A DNA stretch of 64,000 nucleotides from Nereocystis luetkeana (GCA_031213475.1 JARUPZ010000036.1:3100001-3164000), one strand, 5' to 3'; counted from the first letter of the stretch, positions 12,440 to 45,750 are shown. Notes: generated by a model from the sequence alone, not told the origin. Numbers and translations: made by a program.

Positions 12440-15420
12440 ACAATTATATATACAGCAGTGTAGGGTAGTACATTATTAGGTATCCCACGGGTGAGACAAC
12501 TCTGCCCCTGGCCAGTCAGTGGTCAACTACAAGTCAATCTATAACAGAGGCGCAATGACGAAGTATGGGCGGGACTACAGGCCGACGGAGGAGGCCCCGT
12601 TCAACAACCCAACACTTACTTACATGATTCACGTATAGATAGAGAGGCAGAACACGACAACAGAGTAGTTAGCGAAATAAATGGAGATCCAATCGATGGG
12701 CTCGAAATTTGGCACAAATCATGGAACCATCGATGATATCGAAATTTATCGGAATTCTGTATCGCAACGAGGGGCCTTCTACTTTTCGCTCCCAAAACCT
12801 CGGTGGTAGGTAGTGAGTGGTAGTAGAGTTGGTCGCAGCATTCCTTCAGACCATCCAACCCACCCGGCCATAGAATTAGGATTCTTGTGCGTGTATACCC
12901 AGACCATTACACTGTAGTATGTATGTACAGGTACTGACCCCGCGCAGAGTATGTGATACGCTAGTAGTCTACTCAGCGCGGGTGGGGCAAACACAACTGT
13001 TACAGGTATCCCCACAAAAAAAAAACTCGCGAGAGATTATATTTTAAAATGGCATACTGTACATACATAGACATGTATGTATGTATGTATGTATGTATGT
13101 CGATGAATACACACAACCCTCGACGATGTACATACATTTAATATTATGTGTGTGTGTTTTCTGTGCGTTAAATATTTAATGTTTCTTTCCGTCCAAGTTC
13201 AGTATGTATGTACTCTCGTGCATCGCCAGTACACACCCTGTCTGTGTGTGTCCGTGCTGAGTATATTTTATCCTAAAGAGGCACACGAATTATAAAGTAT
13301 GTGGTCACAGACGGAGACAGAGAGCAAACACAAAAAAAATAATCGACAAGGTAAATAAAGCGAGAGTCAAACGCCCCACCCAACGAATGGGGTTTTGAGA
13401 ACACAAAACGAAAATCAAAACACACGCCAGACCAGAAAAAAAACACGAAGAGAGACGATAATAATAAACCCAAAAAATGATCAACGTGGAAGCTCTATCA
13501 TGCTGCACAGTGTCGGATGGCGAGCCTATTCTAATAATAAAAAATTGGACCCAAAATTGCTCTGAAATGAAACAAAATACAAACGACGCAACATAGGACT
13601 TACCAGGTGTGTGTGTATGTATATACATACATACATCGTGTATTCTGCCTGACGTTTTATAAACTCAATCCCGCAGCTTCTTCTGACGATATTTCTCTCG
13701 ATAAGGAAGGGAGGTATACCTCGTACACCCTGCATGAATGAGGTCATCAACCCGAACTACGCACGTCGACGATCGAGGTATATCACGAACAGCTTGCAAT
13801 GTGAGTCACGATAGATAGAGGTATTTTTTCTCGATGTATACTTACTTACATGTATATATATGCCACGTATATATATCTAAATAATTTGTGTATTATATAT
13901 ATATATTAAAATACATACCACCAGGTATAAATATATCAGGTACATATTATGAGAGCGTTCGTTGTCGGGTGACGCGTAACTAATAATGCTGTGTCAGAGC
14001 TGAGAGGATAGCGCAAGGGTGATTCAGGTTGCACTTCATAGTGTTTAATTAACCGCCCACCAAGCAGTACAGTATTTATTTACACCGCAATCCTTCTGTA
14101 TGACGTAATGAAGTCGACGACCGGAGAACATGGCGAGCCGAGCATGCATGTATTCAGGCTTGCTTCTTGTAGGCGCGATATTTTTCCTGGATGAAAATGT
14201 TTTTGTGTTCCCCGCCCCAGGCTTAACGGCCTTCCTTATATTTATTTCCGTGAGCATTGATAAACTATAAATACAACAATAAAGGTAGACCAGTATTAAT
14301 GGTATAATGATAATATTAATAGTATCGCAAGCTCGACCAGCCGAGGGAAGAATTGGACGACAGATTGGCCATACCCCGATGAATTTAACGAATTTTGACT
14401 CGCCATTTTGACACCGTGTGCACTAAGTAAGTCTTGCTGCGTGTTGTAGTCCCATGTACTGCAGCAAAGTAACAATAAATAATGTTATCGCAATTCCTAG
14501 AAATCAGGCAGTACTATTAAATGGGAGTAATCGAAACACTGATCACCTGCCCTCTGATGTGTATTATTATTAGTCAAGAGAGATATTTTTTATAAAAAAA
14601 TGTTTCTCTATTCAACGGCTCATTCATGCTGTCTGTGAGATCGAGGATTTCGTCGACACTCAAAGTTTGCAGGATGCGTGTGATCGATGCTTCGATCGGG
14701 CGTGCTGCAGCAGACTACGTGTTTCATATGGCCTTAATCAATCAAGGTAGACATCCCGTGCGTGAGGAGGCCTTAATCAATCAAGCTAGCTGCGGAAGTC
14801 AGGGAGCGTGTGTGTGTTTGTACCTCCTGGTAGATACTTTGTGTCACGTTTTATTATATATATACATACATACTTACCAGGTACTCGTATTAATAGGGGT
14901 TTTCTTCTGTATCTTCAGCTCATCGCCGTATCGTATAACATATTTACCTGGTATGTATGTACTAAAATATACCACAGGATATTATGGCCGATTCACAGCA
15001 GTTAGTTCCAAACAAATAAATGCAGAAGCGATAAATCCACTGCCGCTGTCTACTGTGGTTGAATAAAATAAATATAAAAATATGGGCTGGCGGGTCCGGT
15101 CATTATCTTTGAAATTGCGGTTCAAATACGGGGGGATTGAAAATCAGGAGTATACTTTGCGAAATTGAGGGGGAGCATCGCAGAAAAAGGCATTTTTCGA
15201 AAAACAATAATAAATAGTACCCTGGTAGTCGTCAGATCGAGGATTTCGTCGAAACTCATATTATTGGCAAGCTGTCATACATGGAAGGAATCGTTTTTTT
15301 TTTACTCGTACTACCAATAATATATTTATACCTCTTGATGGGTGGCGAACTGGGGAATAATTGGACTATTATTGCTGACGTATGCTATACTTTGACACGG
15401 CGAATTGGGGAGCTAAACTA
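12440..15420. other. Intergenic; no gene seen
   Basis: Several open frames up to 146 codons without motif. It holds a short ATGT run (13074-13100), TG runs near 13146, and a repeated phrase TCGAGGATTTCGTCGA at about 14641 (a second occurrence at about 15238 also lies here). Confidence 0.5.
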
Positions 15421-15532
15421 TTACGGGGGGCCATAGTTAATAGGACCTACGGTACACACAAAAACCTATGTATCCACCTATTTTTAATAACAATATTTGG
15501 TGCTATTTAATTACTATTATGGTCCCCCGTAG
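15421..15532. mobile_element. Family 1 MITE, copy 7
   Basis: TTACGGGGGGCCATAGTTAA at the left and TATGGTCCCCCGTAG at the right. The right arm has a small insertion (TTTAATTACTATTATGG). It directly abuts copy 8. Confidence 0.8.
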
Positions 15533-15534
15533 TA

Positions 15535-15646
15535 TTACGGGGGACCATATTAAATAGGACCTACGGTACACACAAAAACCTAGATATTTACATTTTTTTA
15601 ACCACAACCTTTCGTCCTATTCTATTTACTATCCCCCCCCCCGTAA
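15535..15646. mobile_element. Family 1 MITE, copy 8
   Basis: TTACGGGGGACCATATTAAA at the left and CTATCCCCCCCCCCGTAA at the right, with a decayed right arm. Same orientation as copy 7, two bases away. Confidence 0.75.
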
Positions 15647-16477
15647 CGCTACAATACTTTTTTCGACCGTTTCTGCTTGCAAGTTGGGTCTTCAGCACTA
15701 CATACAGTGTCCACACCAAACTTCACTTAGATCGGGCCAATGATTTTATCACGAGTTGGTGTGCAAATGTAGGTGCGTTTGATGAGTCGTCACAGATATA
15801 TACCTCTCTCTGTGAGCTTGAGTCGGAGGATAAACATTGCACTCGAAGTACCTGGGAGGAGTTTTCATACACTGGTGTTTTTGCTCATAATGATCATGCA
15901 TGCAGTGCCGTGAGTGTGTCAGGACCAGCGTTTTTTTTCTGCCCCGGAGAGCGAGAGGAAACCCCTGTCCACACTACTTACTTGTTTCTCAAGTTTTCGT
16001 GTACCGGTTCGAACCCGGTTCGTGTCTTCGACCAGCGTTTCGAGACACGACCAGCGTTTCGTGTCTGTGGCCCTACAACTAATGTGCCGCGATTCACGAG
16101 TTACGGTTTCGGGATACACAGAATAAATAGTCCATCCATTTTGAGGCAGTAGTATCTCGCACGCCAATATCGTCTCATAAAAAAATGTTATCCACACTAA
16201 ACGTCGAGTCAATACCAGGTACCAGTGTTCAGGTGAAGGCAAAAGCCATGATGAGTAGGTGTATATACCTACACATTTTGAACCATTTATTTGTAGGTTC
16301 ACCAGTATTACACCCGGGAAAAAGCTTACTGGCCCTCCCTGTGATTGGGCAGCACCCGATCGTATTATGTCTTGCTGCCTCTTATATAGCCACGGACTAA
16401 ATTGGCACACGACACGTTGTCAAAAGGTGGAAGTAGTGTGATGCACAACCCTTAAGGCTTATAGTACTACTGTACAG
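15647..16477. other. Intergenic; no gene seen
   Basis: Overlapping frames on both strands at 15900-16150 contain short repeats of GACCAGCGTTTCG. No motif was recognised. Confidence 0.45.
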
Positions 16478-16481
16478 TACC

Positions 16482-16557
16482 GTTTGGTGGAACAAATTAC
16501 ACTAATTCCAAGTAGGTTGTCCCCAAAAAAACTGGATTCCGGTTCTAAAAGGGTTAA
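16482..16557. repeat. Palindromic TTTGGGGACAAAC-type repeat, copy c (decayed)
   Basis: The right half (GTTGTCCCCAAAAAAACTGG, GGTTCTAAAAGGGTTAA) is clear; the left half is weak. Confidence 0.55.
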
Positions 16558-16784
16558 AAAAAAATCTCACCAACCCGCCGGAGGGTTGAAAAAAAAAAAA
16601 GATCTTGTCGCTTGAAAGGCTGCAGGCTGACACCTCTCCGTTGGTGCTCAAGTTGGAAGGCTTCACCTATACATTGTCAGCTCCAAGGGAACCCATGAAA
16701 TCTAACAACCAGTACCAAAAATTGCTTTGTTTCCTAAGTTTAAGGTTAGAAATGTTCTTCAAAACGGCGTTAGCCCCCGTCTAG

Positions 16785-16862
16785 GACTGCGGTTCCGTTT
16801 TGGGGACAAACCACTCTAATGCCAGGTAGTTTGTCGCCGAAACGGGGCTGCGGTCCTAAAAG
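16785..16862. repeat. Palindromic TTTGGGGACAAAC-type repeat, copy d
   Basis: GGACTGCGGTTCCGTTTTGG...ACAAACCACTC and AGTTTGTCGCCGAAACGGGG...CTGCGGTCCTAAAAG form imperfect inverted arms. Confidence 0.7.
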
Positions 16863-16940
16863 TAATATTTTGTGCTCGGAGATATGTAATACTAGGTACA
16901 AGATTACGTACCAGGCAATTGCCTAGTGGGTATGTACCCA

Positions 16941-17044
16941 TTACGGAGGACCGTCGTTAATGGGACCAAATATTGATGATAAAAATGGTTAAATATATAT
17001 GTTTTTATGTTTACCATAGGTCCTATTAACTATGGTCCCCCGTA
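16941..17044. mobile_element. Family 1 MITE, copy 9 (reverse middle)
   Basis: TTACGGAGGACCGTCGTTAA at the left and TTAACTATGGTCCCCCGTA at the right; the middle is in reverse orientation. Confidence 0.85.
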
Positions 17045-17469
17045 CTAGTATGGGATAATGGTGTGGCATCAATGTTTCCGCGTTCAACATGAATTGAACG
17101 GTCCTACGCAGCAGTCACATGCTCACGTGTTTACGCCAGAGGAGCGCGTTCAGAAAAAGCCAGAACAAAACCCAAGGTATTCCTAAACACAGAAACGCCT
17201 GACTATCCGCTTCGTATCGTATGTTAGTCGCCGTTTTCAAGGCCTGCGGTTCGCCCGGACGCATTTATTTCGCCGCTAGGGCGCCAGCCAGCTCCATAGA
17301 TCCTTGACGCAAAAAACTGTCTGTGTCGCCACCTCATCATGGGAGCCAGTATGACAAAACAAATACGGGGTAAGCCGCATTCATTCGGGTAGCGCGTTGC
17401 AAGCGGCACTAACTCACGGTGGAGAAAGCAGTGGGCGTTCAGCTTGAAAAAAGCAGGTCGTTCGCGTGA

Positions 17470-17573
17470 GGGGGGGGGGCATAGTTAATAGGACACAATA
17501 TTGTTAGTAGAAATGGTTGAATATATAGGTTTTTATGTGTACCACCGGTCCTGTTAACTATGGCCCCCCGTAA
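17470..17573. mobile_element. Family 1 MITE, copy 10 (reverse middle)
   Basis: The left end is eroded to a G run followed by CATAGTTAATAGGAC. The right end is TTAACTATGGCCCCCCGTAA followed by TAG. Confidence 0.8.
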
Positions 17574-19335
17574 TAGAAGCAATCAATGGCGAATCGCGAA
17601 AGGCGCAAGCACGTCAGCCGAGAGCGGAGGAAGCTGCAGCGAGCACGGTACACGCTGTTTATCGAACGTCTCGTATATCGCGCAAAATGAAGCATGCGCG
17701 TACGTACGTGCATGGTCGTATAAATAATACGAAAATACCGATAGTACCCGCATACTTCGAAGTATTGCAAGCGAGCACGAGGAATACAAAAGCCGGCCAC
17801 AGAGAGGTGTATGAACATATTGCTGGCGCTACACGGTATCAGCTCTGAAAAGTAGATGAGCTACTACAGTAACTGCAGAACTACTGTAGATGATATACAA
17901 CTGCATAATAAATAAACCGAACATGTTTTTGAGTCAGTACGTAGTAAAACACGGCTCTTGTCCAGGACAAAATCATGTGATCGAAACATGCCACTCAGGA
18001 CTAAAATATAAGGCCCACTTATAGATTCATGTGAATACCAAGCGGTCCTCACACTGTAGTTATGCCCAGGATATAAATTAATTAGTTTCCACCTCCGAGG
18101 CACACGAGAAAACCGACGAGCAGATGCGTGTACGGTCGAAGCCACGTAAGGCTGGCCAGACGCCACGTATATAACAGCGATTCGGCAATCATACACTGAC
18201 GAAGTAGAGTGAGAATCGGTACTGCTGTCTGTCCGTAGTCTACATGACGAGGCTGCTCACCAATCGGCGTAGAAAGAAATTGTTCAAGAGCTGTACGTGA
18301 TTGTTTATCGCACGAGAGGTATCCTAGCCTTGAGCCCGCCGCCAGTCTGGAGAGTAGTTTATTTCGTGGCTTCCTGACTATCGATAAAAATAAATAATAC
18401 GCCCCCACGAAGGATAAACGCTGTTTTGCTGATGATGGGGGGCGGGCGCGCTGCTCTTTCCTCCGCTCAATTATATTACACGTCAACGGAGCTTCTAGAC
18501 CCGGACTAATACCTTCGCAACAAAAGGAGGTATGCCCTCAGCAGACTAATTCGAATCGGAACTCACCTACACAAAGCAACATCATCACTATACTCAAAAC
18601 CCAGCAACAGATTCCACGAACGTCACCGAGAAAACAGCAAAAACCGCCACCTGGAAAACCTGCATCTCTTCTCTCCCCCCCCCCCCCCCGCCCCCCCGCC
18701 GAAGGGAGCCACCCCATCACTTTGTTGAGGGAAAACGACCGAGCCTCCTCTGTACCCCCCCCCCCCCCCCCCGCCCCCGGGTATGAGACAACTCCCTGCT
18801 TAAACACACGAAAACCATTCAAAAACCATCACCAGCATAGATAGCTGACGAAACGACCCAAAACCGTCACGGGGGGGATAATGTTGTAACCATAACCCAC
18901 GATGGGCCCAAATCGAAACATGTACCTCCCTACGTTTGTTAACCAATTTTGGATATGGTAACGACGTTCATTGTTTTCAAGACCGCAGTCTCTCTCGTTT
19001 CGGGGTTTATTCTTCTCGAAACTCGGGTTGGGTGTCGCCGGTTCTGCAAAGAACGCAATATGTACAGCACGTCGAGCGGCGTGATTTTTTATGGCGACTG
19101 GCAGCAAACTTCTCCAGGCAAAGCTATGCGCGCCGGAACCCCCCCCCCACCCACCCACCCACCCACCCACCCACCCCCCCCCGAAGTTGGCGAGTCGGCG
19201 ATGCGCCTTCAGTGTCCTGCTCCAAACCCTCCTTGCGAGACGCAAAACTGCCAAGGCAGTCAGGCAAGGAGCACCCAGGGGATCGTGGTTTGTTCGCAAA
19301 CCTCAACCCCCCCGACCGCGGTTATGTGTTGCTGT
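17574..19335. other. 3' flank of the flavocytochrome gene; no separate gene seen
   Basis: Contains poly-C runs (about 18668-18700 and 18757-18775) and a CCCA-type run (19141-19188). The 3' untranslated region of the reductase gene must lie at its upper end. A 134-codon minus-strand frame (18082-18486) has no recognisable domain. Confidence 0.5.
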
Positions 19336-39953
<20,618 letters not shown>

Positions 39954-40018
39954 GTGTCATGCATCTCAGCTATACCGGGACAGAGAAACTCGGGCTTTCA
40001 CCGACTATGAAGATATAG

Positions 40019-40146
40019 TTTGCACCAAGCGCGAAGCGCCGTGAGGTGTTGGGCGAGTCGTACGAAGGGTGCGCTGCATCCTACTACTGTAGGAGAGCTG
40101 CTTGTGAGGCGGACCTTCTTGCACGTGGATGACATCGTCGAACTAA
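40019..40146. repeat. 230-bp dispersed repeat, copy 2 (3' half)
   Basis: Starts at TTGCACCAAGCGCGAAGCGC and runs through GATGACATCGTCGA. The 5' half is missing. Confidence 0.7.
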
Positions 40147-41047
40147 GCGGGAATCACGTCGGCGTCAAGTATTTGGCGATCAAAACGGTGTTGACCGTGT
40201 GCTGAACGCGAGCCGTGCTCCTTGCATATACAATGTGTGTGTGCATTGAAGGTGCTGCCGAGCATATTGCAAGCACCTCATCCCTAGCGCCTCGAGGGCT
40301 GAGGGTGCCGGCATTCGGCGTGCGTGGCATCGAGCAGAGGGTGGCATACTGACGGAGAAAGGAACGACCTGATATATACCTGGTTGGGCGAAAACCGGCT
40401 TTTCCTGGTTCTACTTCTCACTAAAATGCAAACGGTGCTGCAGAGCGAAACGGTTGGTTACAGGCACAGGAGCAATCCCACGGCAGTTTTCTGATGTCAC
40501 CCGAAACATGACTCCGGAAGAAGTTTGGTTGCGCATCCCGAGCATCGTTTTCTTTGCCCTGGACCGAAACCTAGTCTACGCGTAGAAACCACAATCTTGC
40601 TGTAAGAACCGGCAGTTCTTTACACGAGGAGCACCACCGGCCTGAACACTATGAGCCAAAGAGTGGTGCTCCTCCATGAGTGTGTACAAATAGGTGGTTA
40701 TGTATTGGCACATAATTCGTCGAAATACTTCAAGTTTTCGTCATTATTTCGCGTGGACGACTCGTAGCATGCGTACCTTACACCGCTACTCCCAAGCGAA
40801 AACAAAGGAAACGTTCACAAGAGTCCCCGTGCGTCTATCCGCGCGTGGCGTACGACGCACAGCCATTTATTTTCCAGTGCAAACGTAACGTAGATACCAG
40901 TAAATGGGATGGTGATGAGCTGACCTGCAGCGCCGAGGTTTATGTCCACAGGGGGAACGCTCCGCTCGCGATGCTGGCTGTTTCGCCGAGTATGACCACC
41001 AGGCACTCCAGGCAGACGTGATGGCAGCAGACACAAGCCCCCCTCAC

Positions 41048-41088
41048 CTGTAGTTTGCGAGCGGCAGATCGGTAAGGAGGAACTTAAG
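41048..41088 (-). CDS. Possible second exon (41 nt) of the flavocytochrome gene
   Basis: A short open segment encoding LKFLLTDLPLANY plus two bases, preceded by GACAACAG and followed by GTGAGG. It joins in phase to 39924 to read ...LANYSFVPSV..., continuing into the confident part of exon 1. Supported only by splice signals, phase and a plausible amphipathic sequence. Confidence 0.35.
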
Positions 41089-41525
41089 CTGTTGTCGAAA
41101 CAGAACCGAATGCAATAGTATTGTGGACAACTGATGTGGCGCAGGGCAAAAGAACTTTTGAGGCCGCCACAGGCGAAATAGGAGTGGATGTCGCGAGGGT
41201 ATATTTGCGGTGCTTGTGCTGGAAGGGTTTATCATATCATACGCGCACGCGATAAAAAAAACCCGTAGATAGATGTGGGAGCGGGCGCGTGTGTCCGCTG
41301 TGCAGCATCGCTCGATTGCGAAAGCAAAAAAAAAAAAAAAAAAAAGGCCTGCCGAGTACCCGTCGCGTGTTGGGAACCAAAGCCGACTCCTCCCCTGCAA
41401 CGTCTGTCTTTGGTGGCTCCGGCGCTTATCTGAATGCCTGATCAGGCTTATTTCGCCACCACAAAATGGTCGACAGACGCCCCGAGCTACCGGGGTAAAA
41501 CGTGAGGGTGTACCCATGCTTTAGC

Positions 41526-41745
41526 GTATCCGTAGCCGCATATATATATATGTTACCATAGACCCTCGCATACCTAATAAGCCGGGACGGGGCTCACGTC
41601 GAGTGTTCAGCGGCCAGACAGACATTGCTTGCACCAAGCGTGAAGCGCCGATAGGTGTTCGGCGGGACGCAGCAAGGGTGAGCTGCCTCCTACTAATAAT
41701 CGCTTGCGAGACGGGCCGTCTTGCACACGGATGACAGCGTAGAAA
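41526..41745. repeat. 230-bp dispersed repeat, copy 3
   Basis: Matches the family from ATAGACCCTCGCAT through TTGCTTGCACCAAGCG to GATGACAGCG. Confidence 0.7.
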
Positions 41746-41839
41746 GAAAGGACTGGGGGGGGGGGGGTACACATTTGTTACCTGCCTTAGCATGTGACCT
41801 TTGACCATGCATCCCTTTCGAGGCGGAGGGGGGAAACTA

Positions 41840-41944
41840 TTACGGGGGACCATAGTTAATAGGACCTATGGTATACATAAAAACCTATATATTTAACTAT
41901 TTTTACTACCAATATTTGGTCCTATTAACTGTGGTCCCCCGTAA
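41840..41944. mobile_element. Family 1 MITE, copy 12 (near-consensus)
   Basis: Arms TTACGGGGGACCATAGTTAA and TTAACTGTGGTCCCCCGTAA; flanks ACTA and TACA give a TA duplication. Confidence 0.9.
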
Positions 41945-42113
41945 TACAAACGATGGAACATTTGAAACAGCCAACCGCTCATGATGTGTTGTCAGGATCC
42001 ACAGCCGTGCTACCGTTCACGCACGGTAATAGTGCATGAGTGTCGACGAGCGGATAAGCGAGAACGTAAGCTACGCCGATGTGCGGACAAGTGCAGGAGG
42101 AGCGGAACCGCAC

Positions 42114-42197
42114 ATGGTTGAGGGAGGAGCGGAAGAACGAACAAGGGAAGGGGGAGCGTCGATAGCTCGGGACGGGTGGTTTTGAAGGTGGAGCCAT
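42114..42197 (-). CDS. Possible first coding exon of the flavocytochrome gene
   Basis: Alternative 5' end. An ATG at 42197 lies below a CT-rich stretch and opens 28 codons (MAPPSKPPVPS...) up to a GTGCGG donor in phase 0. That phase matches a small exon at 41088-41048, whose GTGAGG donor in phase 2 matches an excellent acceptor inside exon 1 (GCCCCCGCGCCTACAG, exon start 39924). Together they would replace the first ten residues and give about 708 residues. Evidence is splice-site and phase agreement only; no family motif lies here. A 230-bp repeat and a MITE occupy the intervening sequence. Confidence 0.35.
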
Positions 42198-42204
42198 TGA
42201 TATA

Positions 42205-42330
42205 TTGGAAGTGAGTGGAGTACGTGCGTGAGTGAGAGCGAGGAAGTCAACGAGAGAGTGGGGTAGTGAGTAAGTGGGTGAGTTTGAGTGGGTGAGTGAG
42301 AGAAAATGAGTCGAGAGAGAGAACATATAT
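42205..42330 (-). promoter_or_regulatory. CT-rich leader / possible core promoter of the flavocytochrome gene
   Basis: On the minus strand this stretch is almost continuous CTCTCT, CACTCACC and ACTCACCCACTT, just upstream of the ATG at 42197. Pyrimidine-rich leaders are common around transcription starts. No clear TATA box or other element was identified, so this is positional inference and depends on the upstream exons being real. Confidence 0.25.
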
Positions 42331-42701
42331 TGGATTCTTAAATCCCTTGACGAGCGAACGAGCGAAGGAAATAATTTTAGAACGAGGGGACTGGTCTCCC
42401 GACACAGGCTTGAGTCCCACCGCGGCATACGCCCTTGGTATATATCACCCCCGCTTCCAACCACGGTTCTGGAGACACAAACGGTGATTGATACTCGACA
42501 TGATCTCGAAACCATCGACACATGCTAAAAGGTAGAGGTGCACGTTTTTTTCTGGGGTTTCTCACGTACGTGAGGATCTCTATACCAATAGTATGTCAAA
42601 CTGTTTTCAAAAATAGAAACTGCAAAGATCGATTTGTCCATCCCATGGTCTGGGTGTACGCACCCAAATATTTCGAAAACAGTAAGTAGTAGGGTTCAGA
42701 G

Positions 42702-42939
42702 ACGTTCTTCGCTAGAAGTTCACCCAACTTCATCTGAGGCTGCCTCACTCACTCAAGGAGCTCCATACCTCACCCGAAAGCTGACTTCAGCAAGAGAACC
42801 AAGTCGCATCCCGATGACTAATCCCATGGCCCCAAGTATACAACAACAAAAAAATCGAAACAAGAGTGGCCAAGCAGCCCCGCCATATCATTCAGAAAAC
42901 GTTTTGAGCGAAAACGTACCACCTCTGTTGTTAGAACGC
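42702..42939. mobile_element. Family 2 MITE, copy D (decayed)
   Basis: CGTTCTTCGCTAGAAGTTCACC at the left and ACCTCTGTTGTTAGAACG at the right. The interior preserves CTCACCCGAAAGCTGACTTC and AATCCCATG. Confidence 0.7.
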
Positions 42940-43467
42940 GTTGTCCGACGATCTTGGGTGAAGCAGCCCCGCCACTACAGTAGTAGTAAGAAAAACAATG
43001 ACCAAAAAGATGTTACTCCCCCCATCACGCGTCCAGTCAACCCCACCATTCTATCAAAGATGTAATGTAGCGTCGGGCCCCACTACTACCGATTTCGTCA
43101 CGGGCAGACGCCGTCGAGGTCGATGCAAAAAAGTGATGGATCTGGCGCGAAGTGCATCAACGACCGCGACTTTCCCGCCAGAAAAACACCACCGCTGCTG
43201 AGCGCAACACTCACGCGATCTTTTTTGAATGAACCATGAGCGAGCGGTTCAAAACGTCGGGCGAGTTACAACATTTTATTTGTTTCGGCGCAATGGTTGA
43301 GGGCCCACCGTGCGCGATACAAATATTGCTAAGCCTTAACCCTTGCCGCAACCCCAACCTCAACTCAATGCGTATCGCTCGGATCAATATATATATATAT
43401 GCGAACGTTTTCTTTTTTTTGCTGTTCATGGGGTGCTTCAGCCGACATTTAAATTTTGTTGTAGAGG

Positions 43468-43709
43468 CGTTCTACGATAGAGGTTCACCCTAAATTTTCT
43501 GAGGGCTCCTCGCTTAAGGAGCCCCCAAACCTCACCCGAAAACTGACTTCAGCAAAAAAAATCAAATCGCGGTGAATAATCCCATGCCAAACGTTTTTGT
43601 TTTTCGAAATCAAGGTTGACATTCCGACGATTTGACGTCAAGGAATCCCGTCTCCTTTCAGAAAAAAATAAATAAACGGAAATAAATGTGCTACCTCTAT
43701 CGTAGAACG
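43468..43709. mobile_element. Family 2 MITE, copy B
   Basis: CGTTCTACGATAGAGGTTCACC and CTACCTCTATCGTAGAACG are perfect inverted ends. The interior has CTCACCCGAAAACTGACTTC and GAATAATCCCATG. Confidence 0.9.
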
Positions 43710-44123
43710 GGTCTGTACCGAAAGAAGGACCAGCGTCTGGACAGCTAGGAGAGAGAGCGTAGGCCTGTCCCACCCTCTCTCACTTCTCCCGCCACCGACA
43801 CTACGGTAGACCTCCATGTCTATTATTGGTCTCGGGCGAGTTTTATTTGCCCACACATTAAGCGGCCCATTTTTCATGCCATCAATCACCTGTAGATCAT
43901 CTTCTTCTGCCCGGCACCAACAAATCAGCCTTCTGCCCGTGTACCCGCCGGTGAAAAGTTACCGAAATATGTGGTGCTTATGGGATTATCGTGGGGCGCC
44001 CATCTTGAAAGGCCAGGGGAGGGACGAAAAAAAATGATTCGAACTAGTATGGGATAATGTTTCCGGAAGTAAGTAGTAAAAGATTAAGCCATAATATCAG
44101 AGATGAAACCGCCATTTTTGTTG

Positions 44124-44232
44124 TTACGGGGAACCGTAGTTGATAGGACTTACGGTGCACGTGGCAACACTACTAGGTATTTCCCTATTTTTACTAACAG
44201 TATTTGGTCCTGTTTACCATGTCCCCCCGTGA
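44124..44232. mobile_element. Family 1 MITE, copy 13
   Basis: TTACGGGGAACCGTAGTTGA at the left; TACCATGTCCCCCCGTGAT at the right. The middle has CTACTAGGTATTT at the usual CCAGGTA insertion site, a one-base variant of the insertion. Confidence 0.75.
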
Positions 44233-45113
44233 TGGTCATGCCACGGAATGATCATAAAGTGGGTACACCGCTCACTGCAATCATCTGTGTATAGAACACA
44301 GCAGGGTGCGTGGAACGTTGGGTCGAACGAGTCGCGAACTCTGCTCAAGTACGCACGTCATTGTTGAGCAGCCTACAATGGACAGAAAAAAAGGGCGATT
44401 CACTGGTGGGGATGCCATCATGCAGAGGTGAATGAATGCGGGCGGGGGAGGGAGCGAGCTCATTCCTGCCGGCTGTCCGTATATCCGACTCTGTAGCACG
44501 GCTTCCCTTGCAGACGCTTGATCGCCGATCCGTGGCCAATCCAAGGGCTCTCGAGAACCGAGCTCGTGATGCGAGTTCGACCCACGGTGCGCATAACGGC
44601 AACGACAGGAGGAGGAAGGAGGCCCAGTGTTCGCAGAGTTAGGACGGTGCTTACAACCAGTGGTCCTCGAAGAGTAATCATGGGCGGATGCCGAGGGCGA
44701 CGAGCTCGAATTGCCCCTACGCGGGGGGTCTTGCGGCTACCAAGGGGAAGCCGGAGTATCGCGGCCTACGTAGAAGGTGCATGGGGTGTACAGATCCCTG
44801 ACGAGGGGCGTAAGAAGTTATCAAATACCCAGCAGTTACTAGTACCCTTCCCCCTGTTTCGAGCCTGATTGAAAAAAACATGTGGGACAGGGTGCAATTT
44901 CCACTACTACTGCAGATAGGAAGTTTCAGCATACGAGTGCGTCTTGCGTACAAATAGTTTGGCCTCTTAATTTTTCCGTCAAAAATCCAACCATGGCAAA
45001 CAAAACAGTTCCTCTCAACTGTCGATAGTTTATGGTGCGCCGCGGCCACGCGGACTGTACGTACAAAACATCGGACTCGTGGCATTGTATCTTGTCCGTC
45101 CGCGGTAGTACTG

Positions 45114-45215
45114 TTACGGGGGACCATAGTTAATGGGACCAAATATTGGTAGTAAAAATGGTTGAATATATAGGTTTTTACATACCATAGGTCCTCTTAA
45201 CTATGGTCCCCCGTA
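45114..45215. mobile_element. Family 1 MITE, copy 14 (reverse middle)
   Basis: TTACGGGGGACCATAGTTAA and TTAACTATGGTCCCCCGTA arms, with AATATTGGTAGTAAAAATGG in the middle. Confidence 0.85.
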
Positions 45216-45750
45216 TAACAGTATTGCGCTCGAAATGACCCGTGTTCGTTACGACATATTCGCCTCTTCGCCTAGACCTAGAACCGATTTCCCGAGCATC
45301 ATGGGAAATTGTTTTTGGAAGGAAGCGGGGACGAAAGGGTTTGTGTGCACTGCAGGATCGACCTTTTCGCCGAAGCTTCGGCAGATAGCCTTGAAGCGCA
45401 TGGATGGGTAGTAATCGTATCTGTGTGTGTGTGGTGATTTGACTAGCATCTGTGAATAGTGGCGAATAGTCAGCGTAGATAGATGTACTTGTAAAATCAA
45501 TACGTACTGAATACTGGTATCGTGCTCTATGTCGGCAAACTGCTGTCGTTCTGTCGAGTATCGGTGTTTGTGGTCTCACCGACAAAAAAACGCTCAGGTT
45601 GCACCCGTCGAGGCTCAGTCGTGTACGTATAGCTATAGAGCTATTTATAGAGGAGCGAAGCAAGGCGTCCCTTAACTCAAGAAATTGGTGTTGCCATTTC
45701 GATCATACGTGGCTGGCCGGCTTACGGTCTGTGGAGCTGGGTCTATGCTG

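Noticed and set aside
15995..16035. GGTTCGAACCC, resembling a tRNA B box
   Set aside because: No acceptor-stem pairing, A box or anticodon arm could be drawn around it; it is part of local GTTTCG repeats.
18082..18486. 134-codon minus-strand open frame downstream of the reductase gene
   Set aside because: No motif, and an overlapping frame of similar length exists, so chance openness is likely.
40860..40965. Minus-strand segment resembling protein (PPVDINLGAAG...TGIYVTFALENK)
   Set aside because: It lies between the possible upstream exon and exon 1, but no acceptor and donor pair restores the required phase.
42634..43065. 143-codon plus-strand open frame
   Set aside because: Its first half is a decayed family 2 MITE, and the rest has no motif.
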